Assembly: GCF_030271535.1 (NCBI RefSeq)
Contig: NZ_JASCXJ010000018.1
Span: forward strand, 62,001-126,000
DNA from: Nocardiopsis sp. ATB16-24
GTDB taxonomy: Bacteria; Actinomycetota; Actinomycetes; Streptosporangiales; Streptosporangiaceae
DNA: 64,000 nt
Direction of reading: 5' to 3'
Positions 10,011 through 17,563 of this stretch are shown one piece after another. Within the stretch, counting starts at the first letter, position 1. Every line of letters starts with the position of its first letter. Under the pieces are notes generated by a model, which saw only the letters and a list, made by a program, of their open reading frames with translations, searched no databases and was not told the DNA's origin. The position numbers and the translations under genes were made by a program.

Positions 10011-10855
10011 GTCAGAGCTCCCGCACTCCAAGGTCCAGTGGCGTTCGGTCCTCCGTCGTCCCCCGAGACGGAGAGCGAGGACAGCAGCCGGGCGACGAAA
10101 GGCGCGTTCTCCTGGCTCATCACGCTGTAGTGGGTGCCGGGCACCCAGGCGATCCGGGGCGCCGAGCCGAGCGCGGCCGACCACCCCAGGTCCTCCGGAG
10201 CGTCGTGCCACCCCTTCTCGTCACGCCCTCGCACCAGCAGGAAAGGGGCGCGGGGACGCACCGCGTCCCATCCCCGGCGTACGACCTCCAGGTGCCAGAG
10301 ATAGGCGTCGACGAAGGGACGGAGGTCGTCGGCCTCCACGGCGTCCGTTCCCCGCTCTCCCCGCAGCCACGCCGCGATCGTCTCCAACGCGTCCTCGACC
10401 GTCTCCGTCCGCCGGGCCAGTTCCTCGGGGAACACGGCCGGGTCCACCTCGAAGAGTCCCGCGAGGCGGCCCAACAGCGTTTCCTCCCGCGAACCCAACA
10501 GGTCGGGGGTGCCCGAGTCGATGGCGGCCACACCCAGGATCCGATGTCCCTCGGCCTCGGCGAGGGCGGCCATGGCCACGGCCACCGGGCCCCCGAAAGA
10601 CCATCCCGCCAGCACCAACGGTCCGGGATCCTCCCGCCGCAGCTGGCCCCAGTAGCACTCGGCCAGAGCTTCGACGGCGCACAGCTCCGGCGGGCCCGGT
10701 TCGAGGTTCTCGTACGCGTAGACCGCGCTTCGGCCCGCGAGGTGCGGGAGCAGGCGACGGAAGGAGGTGGAGAGCCCGCTGGCGGGATGGACGAGGGCGA
10801 TGGCCGGCTCGTCGCCCTCCCGTAGCAGGACAAGGTTGTCGCTCTTGTGGTTCAT
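10007..10855 (-). CDS. Stand-alone alpha/beta-hydrolase thioesterase
   Basis: 282-residue thioesterase of the NRPS/PKS TE family. It has the lid-type N-terminal signature VHPASGLSTSF, a nucleophile elbow GWSFGG and a C-terminal catalytic His in PGTHYSVM. Such free-standing enzymes either hydrolyse mis-primed carrier proteins (type II role) or release the product in trans; the sequence alone does not decide. It sits inside the megasynthase operon, 112 bp after the C*-A-PCP gene, and its TGA overlaps the PKS start as ATGA. The start at 10855 is chosen because GGAAAG lies 4 nt upstream; longer in-frame starts have no ribosome site and add low-complexity residues. No terminal TE domain is visible on the three megasynthases within the window, which leaves a release role open. 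Confidence 0.9.
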   Translation of the reverse strand: MNHKSDNLVLLREGDEPAIALVHPASGLSTSFRRLLPHLAGRSAVYAYENLEPGPPELCAVEALAECYWGQLRREDPGPLVLAGWSFGGPVAVAMAALAEAEGHRILGVAAIDSGTPDLLGSREETLLGRLAGLFEVDPAVFPEELARRTETVEDALETIAAWLRGERGTDAVEADDLRPFVDAYLWHLEVVRRGWDAVRPRAPFLLVRGRDEKGWHDAPEDLGWSAALGSAPRIAWVPGTHYSVMSQENAPFVARLLSSLSVSGDDGGPNATGPWSAGALT

Positions 10856-10967
10856 CTGCTTTCCACATGGGTGGACCGGAGCGTGCCCGCCCCGGGCGTG
10901 CGGGCGCTTCCCCGTAGGACGCGGTCCGACGCCTAGGGGGCGGGCACGAGCCCCTGTCATGAGAGGG

Positions 10968-13916
10968 TCAGGAGGTGTGGTCGATCAAAGCCGCTATCGA
11001 GGCCACGGTCGGGTTGCGCACCACCTGCCGCAACGACAGTTCGCGGTGGCCTCCGGCCCGGAGCCGGTTCACCAGCCTCGCCAGGAGGAGGGAGTGTCCG
11101 CCGGCGTTGAAGAAGTCGGTGCGGGGATCAGGCCACCCCTGCTGGAGGATCTCCTTCCACACGGTGGCCACGGCGAGCTCCCGCGGTGTGTACTCCTCGG
11201 GTGAGAACGCCTCCCGCTCCGCCGAGCGTTCCAACAGCGCCTTGCGGTCGACCTTGCCGGTCACCCCTGTGTCGAGGCGCTCCAAAGGCGTCACCGAAGC
11301 CGGCAGCATGGGCGTCGGCAGTACCTCACGTAGGCGTTCGAGGACGTACTCGGCTTCGGCCCCACCCGTGGTGAACAGCCGCAGACACCGCTCCTCGGAG
11401 CGATCGTCGAGGACCACCACGGCGTCCTGGACGCCCTCGATCCCCTGGGCCACGCGCTCCAGTTCCCCGGGGTCGATACGCCAGCCGTTGATCTTGACCT
11501 GGCTGTCCGCGCGGCCCATGAGCCGCAGGTCTCCCTCGCGGTCGATGTACCCGACGTCTCCGGTGCGGTAGGAGGGACGGGAGGACCCGGCCAGGTCGAG
11601 GGGGGTGAACGGCGACGGGCCCTCGTGCCCCGCCACATAGCCGCTGGACAGTCCCGGGCCGGTGATGACGACCTCACCGCGGACGCCTCTGGGCAGGACG
11701 GCGCCGTGGGAGTCCACCACCGCCAGCCCCGCGCCGGCCACAGGCCGGCCCACGTGAACACGGTCGGGGTCCGTGATCCGTCCGGCGGTGGCGGTGGCGG
11801 TGGCCTCCGTCGGCCCGTAGAGGTTCCAGATCTCGGCGTCCGGGTAGCGTTTCCCCACTCGACGTACCAGTTCGGAGGGCAACGGCTCGCCCCCGACCAG
11901 GAACCGCGTGATCGGCATGACGGTCTCCCGGCGTTCGTCGGCGGCCAACAGCTCGGACAGGTAGCCGGGAACACAGTTGAGGACGATCCGGCCGTCGAGT
12001 CCGGCGAGCTCGTCGCGCACGGCCTCCGGGTCGAGGCGGTCCGACTCCAGTAGGCGCACGGCCGCACCGGAGTAGAGGGATCCCAGCGTCTGCTTGATGC
12101 TGGCGTCGAAGACGGGGCTGGAGACGAAGGGGAACTCCTCGCCCTCACCCAACAGGGACTCCTCCACCCATCGCAGATAGTTGTCCAGGCTCCCTCGGCT
12201 GATCTCCAGGAGCTTGGGTCTGCCGGTCGACCCCGACGTGCGCATCATGTACGCGGGTGCCTCGGAAGGCATGTCCGCGGGTGCGGTCGGAGAGAAGGGC
12301 CGTGTGTCCAGTCCGGCGAGCTCGATTCGCTCGCAGGAGGGCGGCAGACGGAGCTCAGGGCCTCCTTCCCCCTCCACGATCAGCGCTGACGCCTCCGAAC
12401 GTTCGAGCGCGTCCAGGAGGCGGGCGGGGGGTTCGTCCTGGGAGAGGGGGATGAACACCGCTCCGACCCACAGGACGGCGGCCTGGGCCGCCACCAAGTC
12501 GAACCCCGGCTCCAGTGCGACCGCGACCACCGCCCCCCGTGGCAGGTGGGACAGGGCCTCGGCGATCCGCCCCATCCGGTCCCGGAGCATGCCGTAGGTC
12601 CAGGTCCGCTCTCCCTGACGGCAGGCGGGGACGTCCGCGCGTTCGGTGAAGTGCCTCTCCAGGCGTGCGGTGACCGACTCTCCGGAGGGCCGTTCCCTCT
12701 CCTCCATGAAGCCGGCCGAGACCCCGTCGGGGAGGAGTTGCAACTCCGAGAGTCGGGCTCCGGGGCGGGCGATGAGGTCTCGGAGCAGCCCCGACCACAT
12801 GGCGACCAGGGCCTTGAGCCGTTCGGCTCCGCCTCGCTCCGTCTGCGCCCGAAGTTCCCAGACGCCGTCATGTCGCCAGGAACCGAGAGCGATACCACCG
12901 CCGACCGGGTTCCACCAGGAGAGGATCCGCCAGCCTTGGGGGGCGACCGGACCGCCCGTACGGTCCAGGACCAGGCCGGGCCGGTCCGTGTAGGGCTGGA
13001 AGGCCGGACCCCCCGACATCTCGGCGTCCTTTTTCCGCTGCTCGGTGAGGGCTCCCAGGGAGTCCCGTGCGGTACCGAGGAGATCGACGAGGGCACCCGA
13101 GCCGGGGACCACCTGGCCGAGGGGACCGATGGTCCCCTCCAACCCCATCAGACCCCGGGCGTCCTCGAATCGACCGAGGACGCCCGGAGCGGCTCCCAGG
13201 CGCAGGAGGACGGTGTCGAGCGCCAGTTGGGCGAGATCGGCGACCTCACAACCCAGGCTCTCCGCCAGGGCGTCCAGACCCTCGGATTCCTCGGGGGTGA
13301 GCGGACGTCTCACGTCCGCGGCCGAGGAGTCCTCCTCGGTGTCGGATACGGGCATGATGTCGTCCAGGCCCAAGCCGTCACCGGCGTCCTCACGGCGACG
13401 TGCCCAGTAGGTCTCCTCCGCGTCCAACTCGCCCTCACGCAGCATCGCGATGTGCCCGGGGGCCACGACGAAGAAGTCCACGGCCGGTTCGGGGGTCCTC
13501 CCTTCCAGGTGCAGGGAGACGTTCGCGAGCAGCAGGTTCAGGGAGGAGGTGTCGGCGAAGGCCGCGCTACAGACGATCTCCAGCTCGCGTCCGGCGTCGG
13601 AGGCCGTGACCGTCGCGCGCAGCGTCCCTCCCCGGACGACCCATTCTCCGTCGTCGCCCTTGTCGACCGTGCAGGGCGTGCTGACCTGCCGTGGCACCCG
13701 CATGCCGGGAACCTCGACGTGCTCGGCCGTGAGAACGGGCGCCGCCGTGACGGCCGCGACGACCGCGTCACGCAGTTCCTCCACCGGACCGGCCGGGGCC
13801 AAGGCCCGGAGCACCACCATGTGCGGAACTGTCCCCATCGCCGCGCGCTGGAACGGGCCGAGGTCGCGGGGTTCCTGCCCGCTCTCCGTACGGGTCATGT
13901 CCTGAGTCGTGCTCAC
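10968..13916 (-). CDS. NRPS single module: degenerate C, A, PCP
   Basis: 982 residues. The N-terminal 20-440 have the size and position of a condensation domain, but the HHxxxDG active site is absent; the corresponding stretch reads VCSAAFADTSS. The adenylation domain (about 450-890) is complete: TSGSTGRPK, NLYGPTEAT, YRTGD, VTGKVDRK. Its hand-read code DAKNLGLATK has Lys at position 239 and matches no standard code I know. The carrier protein (about 905-975) has Ser in NAGGHSLL. With a dead C domain this is best read as an initiation module that loads one amino acid, or a module served by another C domain in trans. The GTG start at 13916 overlaps the TGA of the upstream oxygenase gene (GTGA), so oxygenase and module are translationally coupled, suggesting the oxygenase acts on the amino acid loaded here. 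Confidence 0.92.
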   Translation of the reverse strand: MSTTQDMTRTESGQEPRDLGPFQRAAMGTVPHMVVLRALAPAGPVEELRDAVVAAVTAAPVLTAEHVEVPGMRVPRQVSTPCTVDKGDDGEWVVRGGTLRATVTASDAGRELEIVCSAAFADTSSLNLLLANVSLHLEGRTPEPAVDFFVVAPGHIAMLREGELDAEETYWARRREDAGDGLGLDDIMPVSDTEEDSSAADVRRPLTPEESEGLDALAESLGCEVADLAQLALDTVLLRLGAAPGVLGRFEDARGLMGLEGTIGPLGQVVPGSGALVDLLGTARDSLGALTEQRKKDAEMSGGPAFQPYTDRPGLVLDRTGGPVAPQGWRILSWWNPVGGGIALGSWRHDGVWELRAQTERGGAERLKALVAMWSGLLRDLIARPGARLSELQLLPDGVSAGFMEERERPSGESVTARLERHFTERADVPACRQGERTWTYGMLRDRMGRIAEALSHLPRGAVVAVALEPGFDLVAAQAAVLWVGAVFIPLSQDEPPARLLDALERSEASALIVEGEGGPELRLPPSCERIELAGLDTRPFSPTAPADMPSEAPAYMMRTSGSTGRPKLLEISRGSLDNYLRWVEESLLGEGEEFPFVSSPVFDASIKQTLGSLYSGAAVRLLESDRLDPEAVRDELAGLDGRIVLNCVPGYLSELLAADERRETVMPITRFLVGGEPLPSELVRRVGKRYPDAEIWNLYGPTEATATATAGRITDPDRVHVGRPVAGAGLAVVDSHGAVLPRGVRGEVVITGPGLSSGYVAGHEGPSPFTPLDLAGSSRPSYRTGDVGYIDREGDLRLMGRADSQVKINGWRIDPGELERVAQGIEGVQDAVVVLDDRSEERCLRLFTTGGAEAEYVLERLREVLPTPMLPASVTPLERLDTGVTGKVDRKALLERSAEREAFSPEEYTPRELAVATVWKEILQQGWPDPRTDFFNAGGHSLLLARLVNRLRAGGHRELSLRQVVRNPTVASIAALIDHTS

Positions 13917-14935
13917 GCCTGCACCGCCTGGGTCTCCTGGTAGGACTCGGCGATCTTGAGGAGGATGCGTCGGGGCCCGGTGAAGGGGCGGCGTCCGTGG
14001 GCCGCCAGCATGTTGTCCACGATCAGGATGTCTCCTTCACGCCAGTCGAACTGGACGGTGCAGCGTTCGATGACGTCATTGACCACACCGATGATCTCGC
14101 CGTCGATCTCGGATCCGTCTCCCCAGTAGACGTTGTTGGGCCACAACTGTTCGTCCGTGTCGTCGGGGGACGTGGAGAGCGCCTCCCGGATCCCGCTGTC
14201 CATGCGGGAGATGTGGAACCCGTGGGCGTAGTTGAACCACACCTCCTCCCCCGTCACGGGGTGGCGGGAGATCGCGTCGCGTCTCTCGTATGTGCGCAGT
14301 TGATCGTCGCCGACCCACTCGACCCGTCGGCCCTCAGCGGCGCACAGGGCCTCGACCTCCTCACGACTGTCCGTTTCGTAGGAGCGCTGCCAAGTGCGGT
14401 TGTAACCGTAGCCACGGACGTAGAGCAGGCCCCGTTCGGCGAATTCTTCGCGGATCTCCTCGGGGATCTCGCGCATGAGCAGCCTGTTGTCCGTCAACGG
14501 GGTCTGGCCGCGGTCCTTCGGCTCGATGTCGCACTGGAAGAACAGGAGCATGGGCCAGTCGTGGGCGTAGCAGAACTCACTGTGCTGGCGAATGTCCAGC
14601 TCTTCGGGGTACTCGCTGGCGGTGTAGGTGGAGTTGTCGACCCGGCTGCGTATGGCCGCGCCGCCCTGGTAGTCGACGGGCTTTCCGCTGAAGGAGTCGT
14701 AGACCGCGTCGAAGTCGGGACGTCGGGGGGAACGCAGAAGAAGGGCTCCGTGGCGGTGGAGGTCGTCCCTGAGTTCCTCACGGTGCTCACGTACCCACAC
14801 CGCCATGTCGATGTCCTCATGGAAGTGAAGGGCCAGAGGAAGCCCCTGGTCGTTCAGGGTTCTACGCGTGACCGCGCCGGCTTGGGACGCAACCGCTCCG
14901 GGCACCGTCAGTTTGGCGAATTTTCCCGCGGACAT
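13913..14935 (-). CDS. Fe(II)/2-oxoglutarate oxygenase, TauD/TfdA superfamily, HxE type
   Basis: 340-residue non-haem iron dioxygenase. The facial triad is H118-x-E120 (RQHSEFCY) and distal H313 (AAHGRRPF), followed by the 2-oxoglutarate-binding Arg region GPRR. HxE in place of HxD is known in active members that hydroxylate amino acids, such as clavaminate synthase and VioC, and related enzymes sit in NRPS clusters (SyrP type). The likely role is hydroxylation of a free or carrier-bound amino acid; the exact substrate is inference. The gene overlaps the C*-A-PCP module gene by GTGA, a strong functional link. Start ATG at 14935 follows GAAGGGG at about 5 nt. Upstream, a 179-bp gap separates it from the nucleotide-sugar dehydrogenase and may carry its own promoter. 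Confidence 0.9.
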   Translation of the reverse strand: MSAGKFAKLTVPGAVASQAGAVTRRTLNDQGLPLALHFHEDIDMAVWVREHREELRDDLHRHGALLLRSPRRPDFDAVYDSFSGKPVDYQGGAAIRSRVDNSTYTASEYPEELDIRQHSEFCYAHDWPMLLFFQCDIEPKDRGQTPLTDNRLLMREIPEEIREEFAERGLLYVRGYGYNRTWQRSYETDSREEVEALCAAEGRRVEWVGDDQLRTYERRDAISRHPVTGEEVWFNYAHGFHISRMDSGIREALSTSPDDTDEQLWPNNVYWGDGSEIDGEIIGVVNDVIERCTVQFDWREGDILIVDNMLAAHGRRPFTGPRRILLKIAESYQETQAVQA

Positions 14936-15114
14936 GATATCCCCTTCTCTGCCGAGATCCTGTGTGCGCCGGAAACCGAGCAGACGAACCCGCTCGACCG
15001 GGAGATCTCAGCCGAACCTGTGACCGGGCATGGCCCTGTGCGGCCGCCCGGGACATGGATGGACTGCTTTTCTCTGACTCTGTCTTCCTTCGCGCCCCGC
15101 CCTCGGGCGAGGGT

Positions 15115-16401
15115 TCATCCGGCCGGGGCGGGACTACGGTCCGCGCCCTTGGCGGAAAGTCCTTTGGAGCCGACGGGGTACAGGAGGGAGTCCCCGCCCT
15201 CCACGGCGCCCCGTGCGTCACCGAGTACCCCGCAGATGTCCAGTGCCGGGGCGCGGGTGGCGAGTCCCCGGTACTCCGTGTGCGGTGCTGTGACGACAAG
15301 GACGTCGGACTCGTCCAGGACCTCGGCCAAGGGCCGCAACGACGGATCGCCGGTCACGTTCGGGTCCGTACACAGAACACGCGCGCCTCGCTTCTCCAGC
15401 TCGTCCCGGACCACGTAGGCCAGACTGTCGCGGATGTCGTCGGAATCCTTCTTGAAGGACATTCCGAGCAACCCGACGACCGTGCTCCCCAGGTCGTACC
15501 GTTCGGCCAGCCGGCGGACGAGGTAACGGGGCAGCCCCTCGTTGATCTCCAGAGCGGCCGCACCCAACGTGAACGACCTGCCGGCGAACGCGGCCAACTG
15601 CGCGGTGTCCTTGGGAAGGCAGGGGCCGGCGGAGAAACCGGCCGCGGGCAGCCCCGCCGCTCGCGGATACCCGTATTGGAGCCCGTCCCTGATTCGCGCG
15701 TAGTCCAGCCCGTGGTCGCTCGCGATCATGAAGAGCTCGTTGGTGATCGCGAATGTCATGTACCGCCACGCGTTCGTGGCGAGCTTGGCGAACTCGGCCT
15801 CCTCCGTCACCAGGTGGACGGGCTCCGCCCCGAGTCGCTCGAAAAGGCGTGCCGCCCGATCACGAACCGCCTCGCTCCGCCCTCCCACGAGTTGCGGCAG
15901 CTCGCGCAACTCCCTCATGGCGTGGCCCTCGGCTATCCGCTCAGGGCAGTAGGCCGTGTCGACATTCTTCCCCGAACTCTTGAGGGCCTTCTCGAAGGAG
16001 GCGGTGACCCCGGGGAAAACGGTACTGCGCAAGATGAAGAGTTGCCCGTGGCGAAGATTGGCGCGGCACGCCTCGACGGCGCTGTCGAGCGCCGTGCTGT
16101 CGGGGCGGAGCTCTTCGTCCACCGGTGTGCCCACCGCGATGACCACGGTCTCCGCCTGACCGATCACAGAGGGGTCCGCGGTCGCGTGCAGCCGCCCACG
16201 GGACAGGACCTCGCTGAGGACCAGTTGTGCCCCCTCCTCGTCGAAGGGCATGACACCCTTTTTCACTTTTTCGAGGGCCGAGCGGTCGATATCGTGTACC
16301 GCCACTTCCAGACCACTTTCGGCCAAGGCGATCGCCAGCGGAAGGCCAACGCGTCCGCAACCACCCACGACAGCGACATCAAAAACAAAATCAGAGCGCA
16401 A
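15115..16401 (-). CDS. Nucleotide-sugar 6-dehydrogenase (UDP-Glc/UDP-ManNAc dehydrogenase family)
   Basis: 428 residues in three parts: NAD-binding N-terminus (GGCGRVGLPLAIAL), central domain with catalytic Cys261 in GPCLPKDT, and C-terminal UDP-binding domain (GLLGMSFKKDSDDIRDS). The family oxidises C6 of a nucleotide sugar to the uronic acid using two NAD+. The GPCLPKDT form does not decide among UDP-glucose, UDP-GlcNAc and UDP-ManNAc. I chose a TTG start at 16401 because GGGAGAGG lies 7 nt upstream and residue 8 begins the first beta strand; the frame is open further upstream, to 16620, but that part overlaps the neighbouring oxygenase gene. The first codons are AT-rich for this locus. Together with the glycosyltransferase-like and epimerase genes about 10 kb away it suggests a sugar-acid building block. 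Confidence 0.88.
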   Translation of the reverse strand: MRSDFVFDVAVVGGCGRVGLPLAIALAESGLEVAVHDIDRSALEKVKKGVMPFDEEGAQLVLSEVLSRGRLHATADPSVIGQAETVVIAVGTPVDEELRPDSTALDSAVEACRANLRHGQLFILRSTVFPGVTASFEKALKSSGKNVDTAYCPERIAEGHAMRELRELPQLVGGRSEAVRDRAARLFERLGAEPVHLVTEEAEFAKLATNAWRYMTFAITNELFMIASDHGLDYARIRDGLQYGYPRAAGLPAAGFSAGPCLPKDTAQLAAFAGRSFTLGAAALEINEGLPRYLVRRLAERYDLGSTVVGLLGMSFKKDSDDIRDSLAYVVRDELEKRGARVLCTDPNVTGDPSLRPLAEVLDESDVLVVTAPHTEYRGLATRAPALDICGVLGDARGAVEGGDSLLYPVGSKGLSAKGADRSPAPAG

Positions 16402-16438
16402 GAGAACGCCTCTCCCGACAGATGGAGAAAAAATTACA

Positions 16439-17398
16439 CTAATCCCAGACAAGACTCCGGTATTCTGGGTCGCAAATCCACCACTTAGAGGCGATAATAC
16501 GCTTCTTGCCGGACTTTTGATCGTCAGTGAAGGCCGTTCGACCGTGAATGCAGTGCCTGTTGTTGAAGATAAGACCTCGCCCGGCGCGGTCCAATTTTGT
16601 GAACGCAGAGCCATGTGCACCGAAATGCGAATGGGCGATCAGGAAATCAATGGCACGGGACGCCGCGGGGTGCTGCGACCGACTGCCGACCTCGTACTCG
16701 TCATTCGGCTCCCGAAAGAACGAATAGGTCCATCCGTTCTTGGTGTACAACACCGGGGAGGTCGCGACGACGGTGTCATCCTTTGTCCGTCGGATGGTGA
16801 CCGCGTCGTCCACGAAAAGGCTGTGGAACGCCTCCTCGTCACGGCCCCTCAGTTCGAGCGCGAGCCTCACGATGTTCTGCCCGTACGTCGAGGCGGCGTG
16901 CAGCGGCGCGGAGTCGGCCCACAGACCCGTCACCGACAGCACACCGCGCAGACTCAGCCATCCGTCCTGATGGGCGGCCATGCCCAGCGACGTCAGGGAC
17001 CTGCTGTCCTGCGGCGTCCCCAGGTCGTGGATCTTGGTCGTTCCGTCGGGTCCGTCGGAGCGGTTGTCGACGGCCCAGCGCGCCGGGATGTGCTCGCGGA
17101 GCCGCTCACCGATCCTGGCAAGCGGGTGGAGGCCGCCGTCCGAGGCGACCCGCTCGCATTCGAACGCCACCATCCCGAAACGAGAATTGAATGCACTTGT
17201 GAGCTCTTCGACCTCGGAATCCGTGAGGTCCATGGGGTCGGCTATCTTCACACGCGACAGCTCGACAGCGGGCTCTCGGTCAGATATCGACAGTGACGGT
17301 ATTTCTTCGGTCTGCCATTCCTCTTGCAATGCCTCAAGGAAGGCGGAGGCCCTCTTGGCCGCGAGCTCGTGCATTCCTGACAGCTGCCCTCTCTGCAT
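16439..17398 (-). CDS. Second Fe(II)/2-oxoglutarate oxygenase, TauD-like, HxD type
   Basis: 319 residues. The metal triad is H143-x-D145 (AAHQDGWL) and H285 (CIHGRTAF), with a downstream Arg for 2-oxoglutarate (KKRIIASKWW). This is a separate branch from the oxygenase at 13913-14935: metal carboxylate Asp instead of Glu and little resemblance outside the motif. A hydroxylase or oxidative-cyclisation role in tailoring is likely, substrate unknown. It is the first gene of the leftward set, 37 bp ahead of the nucleotide-sugar dehydrogenase, and is divergent from ATP-grasp paralogue 1 across 165 bp containing an operator-like inverted repeat. A GTG at 17401 immediately precedes the ATG at 17398; AAGG lies 8 nt before the ATG. 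The 3' third has lower GC than its neighbours. Confidence 0.87.
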   Translation of the reverse strand: MQRGQLSGMHELAAKRASAFLEALQEEWQTEEIPSLSISDREPAVELSRVKIADPMDLTDSEVEELTSAFNSRFGMVAFECERVASDGGLHPLARIGERLREHIPARWAVDNRSDGPDGTTKIHDLGTPQDSRSLTSLGMAAHQDGWLSLRGVLSVTGLWADSAPLHAASTYGQNIVRLALELRGRDEEAFHSLFVDDAVTIRRTKDDTVVATSPVLYTKNGWTYSFFREPNDEYEVGSRSQHPAASRAIDFLIAHSHFGAHGSAFTKLDRAGRGLIFNNRHCIHGRTAFTDDQKSGKKRIIASKWWICDPEYRSLVWD

Positions 17399-17450
17399 CA
17401 CTCAAACCTTGATCGGTGTCTCCCGGACACTCTAGCCACACCGAGGGCAA

Positions 17451-17471
17451 AATGGTAGGGTTTCCACCATT
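17451..17471. promoter_or_regulatory. Operator-like inverted repeat in a divergent promoter
   Basis: AATGGT at 17451-17456 and ACCATT at 17466-17471 form a 6-bp inverted repeat with a 9-nt spacer, in a relatively AT-rich stretch between the leftward oxygenase start (17398) and the rightward ATP-grasp start (17564). Position and symmetry suggest a regulator site controlling both arms of the cluster; no regulator gene lies in the visible part of the cluster. Confidence 0.35.
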
Positions 17472-17563
17472 AATCATGCAACTGCAACCTACGGGCGAGA
17501 TGCCCGCATCGTGAAACAGCACGGAACGTAACCCTGCCAGGGCATGCCCAGAAAGATCCGACA

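Noticed and set aside
10011-10211. In-frame upstream start for the PKS gene
   Set aside because: It would lie inside the thioesterase gene and encode an Arg/Gly-rich stretch; ATG 10010 gives the normal KS start and an ATGA overlap.
15100-15113. Hairpin CCCTCG-GG-CGAGGG after the dehydrogenase gene as terminator
   Set aside because: Six base pairs around a 2-nt loop is too weak to stand out in a genome this GC-rich.
16402-16620. N-terminal extension of the nucleotide-sugar dehydrogenase
   Set aside because: It overlaps the end of the oxygenase gene, has no similarity to the family and no ribosome site; a good site lies before the TTG at 16401.
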